Positions 25,305 to 33,486 of a DNA stretch of 64,000 bases are shown here, in pieces; positions within the stretch are counted from its first letter, which is position 1, and each line of letters starts with the position of its first letter. A program made the translations under genes and the position numbers. Source of the stretch: Metabacillus flavus (lineage in GTDB: Bacteria > Bacillota > Bacilli > Bacillales > Bacillaceae); assembly GCF_018283675.1 (NCBI RefSeq), contig NZ_JAGVRK010000001.1, positions 3,348,001-3,412,000 of the forward strand, read 5' to 3'. The notes below the pieces were generated by a model. It saw nothing but the letters and a program-made list of their open reading frames with translations, was not told where the DNA came from and did not search any database.

Positions 25305-26321
25305 TTACATTTCTGAATTCGGTTTCCGGAGAAGATGCTTAATATCCTTAAATCGGACGAACGTTCTATTTTTCTGATCCCACAAGTGAAAACGCAGGGA
25401 CTTGAAGCTGGATAAAAGCGTAATCGTTGTCGCCTTGTGGAGCGGCGGAGTGGATTGATGCGCTTTTTCCAGGTTGTAGTTTGGCACCTTAGGGCTCAAA
25501 TGGTGAACGTGGTGAAAGCCGATGTTTCCTGTTACCCATTGAAGGACCTTTGGCAGCTTATAATAAGAACTGCCGTCTACAGCAGCTTTGACATAATCCC
25601 ATTCTTCTTCATTCTCATAATAGGAATCCTCAAATTGATGCTGTACATAAAACAGCCAAATTCCAAGGGCACCAGATACAAAGACAATCGGAACCTGGAT
25701 AAGCAGGAACGCCTGCCAGCCGATCCACCAGCACATTAGCGCATAAGATCCAGCAATCAAAAAGTTAATCAGGTACGTATTAAGGCGTTCCTTTTTCCTT
25801 GCCCCTTTACGGTTAAAGCGGTTTGAAACAAGGAAAAGATAAATTGGACCAAGTCCGAACATCACGAGCGGATTGCGGTATAGCTGATAACCGACTTTTC
25901 TCCAAAAAGAGGAAGAAACATATTCGTCAACCGTTAATACCCAAATGTCGCCTGTTCCTCTTTTAGTTAAATTACTGCTTGTTGCATGATGAATGGAATG
26001 GGCTCTCTTCCATTTTTCATAAGGGAACAAGGTGAGGACGCCGCTGATAATCCCCAGAATTTCATTGCCTTTGCGGGTCTTCATAAACGATTGATGGCAG
26101 CAATCATGAAAAATAATAAAGATTCGAATGACAAAACCGGAAGCGGCTATTGCGAGAGCAAGGGACAGCCAATATGAAACGGATAAGCATTGATAGGCTC
26201 CAAACCAAAGGAGAAAAAATGGCGGAAATGTATTAATAAGCTGTCTTACGCTTGATTTTACACTGGATTTTTCAAATGGGGCCATGTCTTTTTTGAGCAT
26301 TACTTGTTTTTGTTTAGACAT
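25305..26321 (-). CDS. des: Membrane fatty acid desaturase, Des-like
   Basis: An integral membrane di-iron enzyme that introduces a double bond into acyl chains of phospholipids, the B. subtilis Des being a cold-induced delta-5 desaturase. The 338-residue protein has all three histidine boxes: HDCCH (72-76), HSIHH (108-112) and HHVHH (270-274), between two pairs of hydrophobic segments. AGGAGGAAG precedes the ATG. The desK-desR two-component genes that control it in B. subtilis are not adjacent here. Confidence 0.92.
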   Translation of the reverse strand: MSKQKQVMLKKDMAPFEKSSVKSSVRQLINTFPPFFLLWFGAYQCLSVSYWLSLALAIAASGFVIRIFIIFHDCCHQSFMKTRKGNEILGIISGVLTLFPYEKWKRAHSIHHATSSNLTKRGTGDIWVLTVDEYVSSSFWRKVGYQLYRNPLVMFGLGPIYLFLVSNRFNRKGARKKERLNTYLINFLIAGSYALMCWWIGWQAFLLIQVPIVFVSGALGIWLFYVQHQFEDSYYENEEEWDYVKAAVDGSSYYKLPKVLQWVTGNIGFHHVHHLSPKVPNYNLEKAHQSTPPLHKATTITLLSSFKSLRFHLWDQKNRTFVRFKDIKHLLRKPNSEM

Positions 26322-26508
26322 ATCTTCCTCCTCGAAAGTTGGGTACTTAATCTATTTGCAGCTGAACGGCTGTTATTTTCAACTTCATGAACTACTCCCA
26401 TCTTACTATGTTTGGTTCAATAAAACTAGATGCTTTAATTTTTTAAAGAGTTAAAATACCGTAAAAATTCTTTAAATGGCTGCTGTGCCTGAATTTAGCG
26501 GCAGAAGA

Positions 26509-27198
26509 TTAGTACAGTTTAACAAATGGAAAGAATTCCGTATTCAACTCCTTGGCGTATAAAATATGTAAATAATCCCTTTCCTCTCTTCTGAAGGGGG
26601 GAGTGATGGTGTCTGCGTGAATGCTGCATGTTCCTGTTTGAAGTTTCCATGGTTCATGATAAAGATCCCCCCGGAATAAATGGCCACATTTTTTGGTAAA
26701 GAGGCAATAGCGTTCCGTCAGCCAAAGATCGAGTGCGGATGGCTTCATTATCACCTCAGATGAAGCAGGTCCATATTCTATATGAAGTTTTGCGGGTGGA
26801 GCTCCTTTGTGAAGTCTTTCTGAAGTGAATTGTGTCCGTTCTCCTTTTTTCCCGGCCATCATTTTAGCACGGTAATATGGCAGGTGAAAGAACGACCTTG
26901 CCACCTGAACTCCGATCAGGTTGCTCGCATCAAGACTGAAGAAATATACACCTGGCTTGTTTTTGCAGGTTACATACGTCCTTATGTTCAGCTCTAAAAG
27001 GTTAGAGAGGAGCGGCATAGAGGGCAATCCCCTTAACCTGATATTATCCATTTCAAACGGCACGAGCCCTATCCATGCCTGCCCTTCAAATAAATCTGCT
27101 TTTAATGGATTCGGAAGCCTTGACTGCAGCCATACAGGATCAACCGCCCAATGCACAAACAGCAGATTCCGCCACGTTTGCTTCATGATCCATTTCAT
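26509..27198 (-). CDS. DUF2071 (YqjF-like) protein
   Basis: A 229-residue cytosolic protein of the DUF2071/YqjF family, whose function is unknown. The family N-terminus WRNLLFVHWAVDPVWLQSRLP, the GQAWIGLVPF segment and the ELNIRTYV segment are all visible, and the length is typical. The ATG at 27198 follows an AGGGGGGG run; a TTG one codon earlier is also open. It is a single gene, preceded by a MITE-like insertion about 75 bases upstream. Confidence 0.85.
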   Translation of the reverse strand: MKWIMKQTWRNLLFVHWAVDPVWLQSRLPNPLKADLFEGQAWIGLVPFEMDNIRLRGLPSMPLLSNLLELNIRTYVTCKNKPGVYFFSLDASNLIGVQVARSFFHLPYYRAKMMAGKKGERTQFTSERLHKGAPPAKLHIEYGPASSEVIMKPSALDLWLTERYCLFTKKCGHLFRGDLYHEPWKLQTGTCSIHADTITPPFRREERDYLHILYAKELNTEFFPFVKLY

Positions 27199-27316
27199 CA
27201 AATCCCCCCCTCTATTATGTATATGTGCCTTTTATAAATAATTTAGCCAGACAGGGAATCAGCCATTCAAAAAATGGGGCTGTCTAATAAGTCCTGTAGA
27301 GAGGAAATGATTGAAA

Positions 27317-27362
27317 CCAAAACCCCCTGAACGCTTTGTGTAAGCATTCAGGGGGTTTTGGT
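27317..27362. repeat. Long perfect-stem hairpin inside the MITE-like element
   Basis: ACCAAAACCCCCTGAA pairs with TTCAGGGGGTTTTGGT around a loop of about 14 bases that extends the stem with GC. The stem is strong and ends in T residues, so it could also terminate transcription of the DUF2071 or transporter side. Confidence 0.7.
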
Positions 27363-27395
27363 TGTTACATAGGTACTTTGAACAATTATTGTTTA

Positions 27396-27527
27396 GGCTG
27401 ATTGGAGCGGAAGGTGCGCGACATTTGCTAAGAGCAGCGGGACAAGTGAGACCCCACAGGCGCTTGTGCCGCGGAGGCTCACCGCCCGCCTCGCTTCAGC
27501 TTGAGCATCCTGGAGCGGAAATCAGCC
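27396..27527. repeat. 132-bp palindromic intergenic element (copy B)
   Basis: The terminal repeats are GGCTGAT (27396-27402) and ATCAGCC (27521-27527). Its reverse complement shares TCCGCTCC, GGGGTCTCAC-TGTCCCGCTGCTC and GCGGGCGGTGAGCCTCC-type blocks with copy A at 7886-8020. It is nested inside the MITE-like element. Confidence 0.7.
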
Positions 27528-27597
27528 GAAACCAATCCAATTTTATAATGCGAAAGGGGCTTTGAAAATTGACTTTCTGGACAGCCCCATCATTTTT

Positions 27598-28791
27598 TCA
27601 CCAAACGTATAAGCCTACAATCATGGCACTCAACAGGGAGACTGCCATACCGCTGACAAGCAGCTTCCAGACATTTTTCCCAATCATCGAGGATTTTTCC
27701 TCTCCTAAAACGGAGCTGAATGTGCCGTAAATCATTCCTACAGTACTGAAGTTTGCAAAGGAGGTTAGAAACGTCGTTGCAACGGCAACAGTATGCGGGC
27801 TGAGCGTATTCAGATTATTTTTCAAGTCAAGCATAGCCACAAATTCATTTGTCGCCATCTTAATTCCCATAAGCTGAGCTACATACATCGTATCCTTTCC
27901 TGACAAACCAAGAAGGAATGCAAAAGGACTGAAAATGATGGAGAAGATTTTTTGAATGGTCAGACCGTCTGCGAAAAAGCCAAGAATACCATTCAAGACA
28001 GCCGTTAGGGCTACATATCCAATTACCATTGCCAGTATTACAATCACCATGTTCATTCCAACCATCATACTGTTGGAAATGGTCGAAAAGAAATCCTTCT
28101 TTTCGCTTTTTGGCGGAACGTACACAATGTCTTCCTCTTTAGGGACAACTGCAGGATTCAAAATACTTGCAAGAAGGAGTGCATTCAGGCAGTTCAGAGG
28201 AATCGCACTGAACACATACTCAGCCGGAACCATCGTTAAGTAGGCGCCGATGATCGACCCGCTTATGCTGCTCATACTCATGATTCCAAAGGTTAGAAGT
28301 CGGTTCTCTTTTAGAACAACCAGCTGCTGCCGGATAACCGCCAGTGCTTCTGTATTTCCCAGAAACATCATTTGAATGGAAAAAAAGCTTTCAAGCTTCG
28401 GCAACCCGGAAATTTTCGAGATCACCCAGCCTACTTTATCAATAATCCAAGTCAAGATACCAAAATAAGATAATATATCAAAAAAGGTGACAATTACAAT
28501 GATAGGAAGAAGTGCACTAAAAAAGAAATCTACCGTGTCATTGGCCATGACGGAAGGAAAGACGAACGAAATCCCCTCATTTGCGCATGCAATCAGCCAA
28601 GTAAAAAATGAAGCAAACGTGCCAATTGCCTTACCGCCGATTTCTGTACCAAGCATGAACCAGGTAATAAGCAGTTCAGCCGCGAGCAAAATTCCAATCG
28701 ACTTCCATTTTACCTCTCTCTTTTGCGGAGAACAGGCAAAGACAAGAGCGATTACAACGAAGATGCCCAGCAGGTTAATTAAAAAATACAT
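27598..28791 (-). CDS. nupG: Concentrative nucleoside transporter (NupC/NupG family)
   Basis: A cation-coupled importer of nucleosides in the cytoplasmic membrane. The 397-residue polytopic protein has the family features FSIQMMFLGNTEALAVI, SSISGSIIGAYLTMVPAEYV and, near the C-terminus, a SFANFSTVG motif. The length equals that of B. subtilis NupG (purine nucleosides). A guanine-type riboswitch and terminator lie in its leader, which supports a purine substrate. The symbol is assigned from that combination and is probable rather than certain. Confidence 0.88.
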   Translation of the reverse strand: MYFLINLLGIFVVIALVFACSPQKREVKWKSIGILLAAELLITWFMLGTEIGGKAIGTFASFFTWLIACANEGISFVFPSVMANDTVDFFFSALLPIIVIVTFFDILSYFGILTWIIDKVGWVISKISGLPKLESFFSIQMMFLGNTEALAVIRQQLVVLKENRLLTFGIMSMSSISGSIIGAYLTMVPAEYVFSAIPLNCLNALLLASILNPAVVPKEEDIVYVPPKSEKKDFFSTISNSMMVGMNMVIVILAMVIGYVALTAVLNGILGFFADGLTIQKIFSIIFSPFAFLLGLSGKDTMYVAQLMGIKMATNEFVAMLDLKNNLNTLSPHTVAVATTFLTSFANFSTVGMIYGTFSSVLGEEKSSMIGKNVWKLLVSGMAVSLLSAMIVGLYVW

Positions 28792-28821
28792 GATCTCAAC
28801 TCCCGGATGTATTGACCCAAT

Positions 28822-28876
28822 AAAAAAACCCTAATTTTCACCCTCAGCCAAATGGACCGAAAGCATGAAAATTAGA
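28822..28876 (-). terminator. Riboswitch-controlled terminator in transporter leader
   Basis: On the minus strand CTAATTTTCA pairs with TGAAAATTAG (28866-28875 and 28831-28840) and is followed by GG and seven T residues. It lies between the purine aptamer and the start codon and is the expression platform. Confidence 0.85.
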
Positions 28877-28940
28877 GCCTGCAGACAAGGGTTGCCCATT
28901 GTAAACGGCATGCCCCTGCTTCTCTTATATGATCATACTT

Positions 28941-29012
28941 CCTTGTAGTCCGGCATTTTGCGGCTGCCAGGTAGAAACTATCAGACCGAATCTTAACTGA
29001 TATTATACAAGG
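28941..29012 (-). ncRNA. Purine riboswitch aptamer, guanine type
   Basis: The 72-nt aptamer has a perfect 7-bp P1 stem (CCTTGTA/TACAAGG), the conserved AGTTTCTACC core, a P3 arm with GGCAGCCGCAAAATGCC and the closing GGACTAC. The base in the GACTA position is C, which specifies guanine or hypoxanthine rather than adenine. Binding is expected to favour the downstream terminator and switch the transporter off when guanine is plentiful. Confidence 0.92.
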
Positions 29013-29107
29013 ATATAAAATTAGGTTAATTGAGTATAGCTTATTCTAAAACAGGTATAGGTATTTAGCAACCTATCACGGAGAAGTTGAAATTTTGAGA
29101 TAGTTTT

Positions 29108-29782
29108 CTATTGCTGATTCAAATAATCTAGAAAGCAGCTAACTAATCTTTTTGATTGCTGAAAATAATGTCTGCCTTCTGCAATTTCTTTCAAACTTTG
29201 AACATACTGTCCCTTTGAAGGAGTTTCACTCTCGGCAACTTTAGAAACAATTTCTTCTGTAAACTCCAGATGAAACTGGAGACCGATGACCCGCTCATCG
29301 TATAGAAACGCCTGGTTGGAACAAGCTTCGCTCTCTGCCAGCCAAATGCAGTCTTCCGGGAGATCAAATGTATCCCCATGCCATTGCATCGCTTTAAAAC
29401 TGGTTGGCAGACCCGGAATTCGAGTCTCTCTCATTTTCACCTCATGCCATCCTACTTCTTCAAACGCGTTTTTGCTTACGTTTGCGCCCAAAGCACTCGC
29501 GGTTAACTGAGATCCCATACAAATTCCCAGCACCTTTTTACCTGAATGTATGGCTTTGGAAATATACTCTTTTTCTTGCTTCAGCCAAGGATATTCGTCT
29601 GTTTGATCGATATTCATCGGACCGCCGAGAACAATAAGCAGATCAAACTCGTTCAATTCCGGGAAATGGATGTCACTCTTATATAAAGCTGTCTTCATCA
29701 GATGGAACCCTTTTTAATCTGCCCAATCCTGTATGTAACCCAAACCCTCATAGGGGACATGCTGCAAATAATGAATGATCAA
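29108..29782 (-). pseudogene. Class I glutamine amidotransferase-like gene interrupted by a stop codon
   Basis: The full frame would run from TTG at 29782 (AAAAGGAGAGG six bases upstream) and begin IIHYLQHVPYEGLGYIQDWAD, the usual N-terminus of GMP synthase-like amidotransferases. It meets TAA at 29714-29716 and continues in the same frame to 29108. The downstream open frame (ATG at 29698, 196 codons) keeps the nucleophile Cys60 (GICMGSQL) and the His of GLQFHLE but lacks the first strand and helix of the fold. A weak AAAGGG before the ATG could allow restart. A pseudogene, or a single-base error, is the best reading. Confidence 0.75.
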
Positions 29783-30115
29783 CTTGAACCTCTCCTTTTC
29801 CGGCAAAATAGCCCAAAAAAGATACCTTTATGATATCCTTCCGGGCTTTTATCTCCGTGTACAAGCATCTCTTCTCGGATCAGGCCGCCTAAAAGCGCGC
29901 GGAACCCTAGGAAACTTTGATTTGAATGTACATGTATTTAGGGTTTTTCGTCAATGCTATTTTGTGATTAAGTCCTCTTTGCTGATGGGGATTTTTAGTC
30001 TTTTGGGATTCTAAGATTCACCTATCTTTTGCTTGTCCTCCGGCACATTCGTATGTTTACTCCTTCACATACAGGGAAGCTAGCAGACAGAGATTATTTT
30101 AGGAGGTTTTCCAGT
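29783..30115. other. Intergenic region between divergent amidotransferase and SDR genes
   Basis: These 333 bases hold no supported gene. A GCCC/GGGC-bounded imperfect hairpin followed by TTTT is seen at about 29811-29859. The open frame that continues upstream of the SDR start lacks a ribosome site. Confidence 0.35.
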
Positions 30116-30940
30116 ATGGGAAGATTAGAAAACAAGACAGCTGTCATTACTGGTGCTGCAACCGGAATCGGACGGGCGACCGCCGAAATTTTTGCCAGAG
30201 AAGGCGCTAAAGTGATTTGTGCGGATATCAATGAAGATGAAATGAAGAAAACCGTGGAAAAAATCAAAGAAAATGGCGGACAGGCTGAAGCAACTTATCT
30301 CGACGTTTCCAGTGAGGAAAGCGTAGCTGCTTTTGCCGGGAAATTAAAAGAATCGTATGGAACCATTGATATACTTTTCAATAACGCAGGCGTTGATCAG
30401 CAAGGCGGAAAAGTGCACGAATACCCAGTCGAGCTGTTTGATAAAATTATAGCCGTCGATTTGCGCGGAACGTTCCTTGCGAGCAAATACTTAATCCCGC
30501 TCATGCTTGATAACGGAGGGTCGATTATCAATACCTCCTCAATGTCAGGGAGAGCAGCCGACCTTGACCGCTCTGGATACAATGCTGCAAAAGGCGGAAT
30601 CACAAACTTTACACGGGCAATGGCGATTGATTATGCCCGTGATGGAATCCGTGTAAACTCCCTCTCTCCTGGAACAATTGAAACGCCTTTAATTGACACA
30701 CTTGTAGGCGGCAAAGACGAAGATATGGGCGAGAAATTCAGAGAAGCCAACAAGTGGATTACCCCGATGGGCAGACTCGGGCGTCCGGAAGAAATGGCAA
30801 ACGTCGCTCTATTCCTGGCATCAGACGACAGCTCTTATGTAACGGGCGAAGACATTACCGCTGATGGCGGAATTATGGCTTATACGTGGCCGGGAAAAAT
30901 GCTGATTGAGGCTGAAAAATGGAAAAAAGGTACGGAATGA
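30116..30940 (+). CDS. SDR oxidoreductase
   Basis: A classical NAD(H)-type short-chain dehydrogenase of 274 residues. GAATGIGRA is the cofactor motif near residue 13 and the acidic residue of CADIN after beta-2 indicates NAD preference. NNAGVDQQGG, the Ser of INTSSMSG and the YNAAK pair complete the active site, followed by PGTIETPL. The C-terminal extension (MAYTWPGKMLIEAEKW) resembles glucose/ribitol-dehydrogenase-like members. AGGAGG lies nine bases before the ATG. It is a single gene closed by the hairpin at 30951. The substrate is unknown. Confidence 0.88.
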   Translation: MGRLENKTAVITGAATGIGRATAEIFAREGAKVICADINEDEMKKTVEKIKENGGQAEATYLDVSSEESVAAFAGKLKESYGTIDILFNNAGVDQQGGKVHEYPVELFDKIIAVDLRGTFLASKYLIPLMLDNGGSIINTSSMSGRAADLDRSGYNAAKGGITNFTRAMAIDYARDGIRVNSLSPGTIETPLIDTLVGGKDEDMGEKFREANKWITPMGRLGRPEEMANVALFLASDDSSYVTGEDITADGGIMAYTWPGKMLIEAEKWKKGTE

Positions 30941-30949
30941 TTTTCGCAG

Positions 30950-30977
30950 GAGCACCTCTTCAAGTGGTGCTTTTTTC
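30950..30977 (+). terminator. Terminator of SDR gene
   Basis: The stem AGCACC/GGTGCT (30951-30956 and 30966-30971) is followed by six T residues. It overlaps the last codons of the convergent NERD gene. Confidence 0.8.
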
Positions 30978-31940
30978 TTTGAGCGAGAGTTCGTAAACTC
31001 TGCCTTTGTTTTGGCCGGTGGATTTTAGGTTGAGGGAATGGAGGAGCTTTGTTGCTGAAGAGGGGCTAACAAGCTGCAAGTAATCACGGATTTCTTTATT
31101 CGTAATCGTAGAACTAATTAGCAGTTTGTAATCATTTAGCGCTTCAAGGTGAGCGTTTCTATACTTATTCTGGCATTTTAAGCAATACCAGCCGCCTTTA
31201 TATCTCTCAGTTAAGAGTATGCAAACCGGACAGAAAACTCCTTTTAACAGGTCCTCATGTGTTAATCCAAATCTATCAAGTATGGGGAAATCTGCCTCAC
31301 TGTGTTCTTTCATTAAAAATTTTTTTAGCTTTCTAAATTCTTTTTCACTAAGAATACCGGTATTAACATCAGACTCTATTTGTTTCATTTTCAGAGGAAG
31401 TTTTTCACAGTGAATGATTTTTTCTGCTAATTTAGACTGGTAGGCATGCGGCGATTGGATAATGGTTTGCGGATTACTGATGACTACTAGAGAGAAAATA
31501 GGAACATAGGGGAAACCGTTATTCACAAACCATTGCTTGAGAAGAAATTGAAGGCGTTCTGTCTGAAGAATAGGATCAGCAAAAGCTGTTTCCTGTCCAT
31601 CTTTGGTCCGAATTAGCTGATTAAAATTCGGTTCAAAAAATATGGTTCCCGCTATATTTTTTATTTCTAAAATAATTGCATATTTAGAGGTTATAATCAG
31701 AGTATCCATTTGGAAATAAGACGTTTCGCAAGGAAGACGTAAATCCTGTAAAATAAATTGTTTCTCTTGAGAATAAAGGGAAAGCTGATAGTCAGCAGCA
31801 AGTTCACCTCTATAGCCTGCCATTCTTTTTTTGAGTTCTTCAGTAATTTGGGGTACCTTTGGATGATTGTCCGGCAATCTTCTCTGCAGAGCTTGTAATT
31901 TGAGGATGATGAGCGGGGATTTTCTCTTCTTAATGATCAT
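30960..31940 (-). CDS. NERD-domain protein with C-terminal zinc ribbon (paralogue 2)
   Basis: A 326-residue paralogue of the protein at 8837-9808, with the same order of domains. The NERD core has Glu46 (YRGEL), Asp79 (QMDT) and Glu92-x-Lys94 (LEIKN) at identical positions, and the ribbon has CPVC and CLKC near residues 238-258. The ATG has AAAGGAG upstream. A 20-bp inverted repeat GAGAATA/TATTCTC (31959-31978) covers a TATAAT-like -10 box, and a direct-repeat array of exact 20-bp period lies 85-210 bases upstream. The function is unknown; the shared promoter layout suggests common control. Confidence 0.85.
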   Translation of the reverse strand: MIIKKRKSPLIILKLQALQRRLPDNHPKVPQITEELKKRMAGYRGELAADYQLSLYSQEKQFILQDLRLPCETSYFQMDTLIITSKYAIILEIKNIAGTIFFEPNFNQLIRTKDGQETAFADPILQTERLQFLLKQWFVNNGFPYVPIFSLVVISNPQTIIQSPHAYQSKLAEKIIHCEKLPLKMKQIESDVNTGILSEKEFRKLKKFLMKEHSEADFPILDRFGLTHEDLLKGVFCPVCILLTERYKGGWYCLKCQNKYRNAHLEALNDYKLLISSTITNKEIRDYLQLVSPSSATKLLHSLNLKSTGQNKGRVYELSLKEKSTT

Positions 31941-31958
31941 GTAAGCACTCCTTTTTTG

Positions 31959-31978
31959 AGAATACTATTATATTCTCG
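31959..31978 (-). promoter_or_regulatory. Promoter -10 inside an inverted repeat, NERD gene 2
   Basis: GAGAATA and TATTCTC form a perfect 7-bp inverted repeat around a TATAAT-like box (31967-31972, minus strand). NERD gene 1 also has GAGAATATA at its probable -10. The -35 is weak. Confidence 0.45.
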
Positions 31979-32024
31979 AAAAATTTTGCTGTACCTTCAT
32001 CCGTTTTGGAGTTAGCTGGGAGGA

Positions 32025-32150
32025 TATCGACCGAACTACGGATATATCGACCAAAATAAAATTTTATCGGCTATTATTTCAATTTATCGACCGAAATCTC
32101 ATTATATCGGCTATTTTTCCGATATATCGACTTTCCGACAAAAATCGACC
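32025..32150. repeat. Direct-repeat array, core TATCG(A/G)C, exact 20-bp period, upstream of NERD gene 2
   Basis: TATCGA or TATCGG begins at 32025, 32045, 32065, 32085, 32105 and 32125, each exactly 20 bp apart; a last AATCGACC ends at 32150. CGACC and CGGCTATT versions alternate in the middle, giving a partial 40-bp superperiod. Units are too short and spacers too irregular for CRISPR. The array lies between the NERD gene and the divergent yebC-like gene. Confidence 0.85.
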
Positions 32151-32287
32151 TCCTCTTCGCCCCCTCCCCCTATCCACCAAGAAAAACTCGTAACCACCCA
32201 CCCAAATACGTTATAATAAAAGGTAATGAATCACCCTATCATAACCGAATCATAAAATAGATTTAATACCGAAAGAGAGTGAGCAGT

Positions 32288-33007
32288 ATGGGTCGTAAGT
32301 GGAATAATATTAAGGAAAAAAAGGCAGCTAAGGATAAAAACACGAGTCGGATTTACGCAAAATTCGGACGCGAAATCTACGTTGTGGCTAAACAGGGCGA
32401 GCCGGATCCTGAATTGAACCAAGCCTTGAAGTTCGTTCTTGAACGGGCCAAAACATACAATGTGCCGAAGCATATTATTGACCGCGCGATTGAGAAAGCA
32501 AAAGGCGGTTCTGAGGAAAACTACGATACTCTTCGCTATGAAGGGTTTGGACCGAACGGGGCTATGGTTATCGTAGATGCACTGACCAATAACGTAAACC
32601 GCACGGCTTCAGAGGTTCGGGCAGCATTCGGTAAAAATGGCGGGAACATGGGGGTCAGTGGTTCTGTTGCTTACATGTTTGACGCTACAGCTGTTATCGG
32701 AGTAGAAGGAAAATCTTCCGATGACGTTCTTGAGCTTCTTATGGAAGCCGATGTTGATGCACGCGATATTCAGGAAGAAGAGGATTCCGTCATTGTTTAT
32801 GCAGAGCCGGATCAGTTCCATGCGATGCAGGAAGCGTTCAAAGGCGCCGGCATTACTGAATTCACTGTTGCCGAGCTGTCCATGCTTGCACAAAACGATG
32901 TAGAGCTTCCGGAAGATACCCAAGCTCAATTTGAAAAATTGATTGATGCGCTTGAAGATTTAGAAGACGTTCAGCAGGTTTATCATAACGTAGACCTGGG
33001 TGAATAA
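32288..33007 (+). CDS. YebC/PmpR-family protein
   Basis: A 239-residue cytosolic protein of the YebC/PmpR family, studied members of which act as DNA-binding regulators or as ribosome-associated factors relieving stalling at proline runs. The family N-terminus [20 protein letters not shown] and the [19 protein letters not shown] segment are both present, and the length is normal. The start at ATG 32288 is preferred over a GTG three codons earlier. A TATAAT lies at 32212-32217. It is divergent from NERD gene 2 across the repeat array. Confidence 0.92.
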   Translation: MGRKWNNIKEKKAAKDKNTSRIYAKFGREIYVVAKQGEPDPELNQALKFVLERAKTYNVPKHIIDRAIEKAKGGSEENYDTLRYEGFGPNGAMVIVDALTNNVNRTASEVRAAFGKNGGNMGVSGSVAYMFDATAVIGVEGKSSDDVLELLMEADVDARDIQEEEDSVIVYAEPDQFHAMQEAFKGAGITEFTVAELSMLAQNDVELPEDTQAQFEKLIDALEDLEDVQQVYHNVDLGE

Positions 33008-33013
33008 CAGATA

Positions 33014-33048
33014 AAGCAGATCCGGCCGCCGGATCTGCTTTTTTTACA
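33014..33048 (+). terminator. Terminator of yebC-like gene
   Basis: A perfect 12-bp stem AAGCAGATCCGG/CCGGATCTGCTT (33014-33025 and 33029-33040) with a three-base loop is followed by T residues. Confidence 0.93.
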
Positions 33049-33070
33049 TGAACAACCACCGACCTTCGCT

Positions 33071-33364
33071 TCACTCTTTCTTAGCTGAAAAACTCTCCCT
33101 ATAGGCTAGAATTGACGTTTTCAAAGAAGCATAGCTTCCAATTGCTGCACTTCCATAAAAAAATCCCATGAACAAGCCCGCCCACAGGTTATGCCGGTGG
33201 CTGAAAAAAATGGATATCATTAAACCCAGGATGGATGCTACTGTGGGAATATATGGACGGGGAATGGGCAGGAAAATTTTAATTAGCTGTGTCAGAATAA
33301 TAATGGCAGGGACAGCGAGTACAACGTCCCAGAAATTTGTATGGATGACAGGAAATTCGGTCAT
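33071..33364 (-). CDS. Small membrane protein, holin-like
   Basis: A protein of about 97 residues with two or three hydrophobic segments (WDVVLAVPAIIILTQLIKIF, IPTVASILGLMISIFF and LWAGLFMGFFYGSAAIGSYA) and a basic hinge after the first. The PRPYIPTVASILGL arrangement resembles phage holins of the Hol44 kind, but a lone gene here is not evidence for lysis and the role is unknown. The ATG at 33364 has AAGGGG nine bases upstream; GTG at 33385 is an alternative. The yebC-like terminator separates it from the convergent neighbour. Confidence 0.65.
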   Translation of the reverse strand: MTEFPVIHTNFWDVVLAVPAIIILTQLIKIFLPIPRPYIPTVASILGLMISIFFSHRHNLWAGLFMGFFYGSAAIGSYASLKTSILAYRESFSAKKE

Positions 33365-33449
33365 AAACATCGGCCCCTTAATCACTCTTATGCTTATTAA
33401 TATTTGCGAAAATTGATTTGATATCCAAACCGCCTGAATTCCGGATATA

Positions 33450-33480
33450 CAAAGACCCCCATCTTGTTTGATGGAGGCCG
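33450..33480 (-). terminator. Hairpin after PBP gene
   Basis: On the minus strand GGCCTCCATC pairs with GATGGGGGTC (33470-33479 and 33454-33463, one G-T pair) and is followed by TTTGT. The T-run is short. Confidence 0.6.
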
Positions 33481-33486
33481 CATTGA

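Larger units (their letters stand above)
27274..27590. mobile_element. MITE-like element of 317 bp with 11-bp terminal inverted repeats
   Basis: The ends ATGGGGCTGTC (27274-27284) and GACAGCCCCAT (27580-27590) are perfectly inverted, and the following bases also partly match (both run into AAGTC). Ends of this style occur on IS1182- and IS4-like elements. There is no transposase frame inside; instead the element carries a long hairpin and a second palindromic repeat, so it is a non-autonomous or internally deleted element. No clear target duplication was seen. Confidence 0.6.

Noticed and set aside
32025-32150. CRISPR array upstream of NERD gene 2
   Set aside because: The unit is 20 bp in total with a 7-8 bp core, and alternating variants occur; this is not a repeat-spacer structure.
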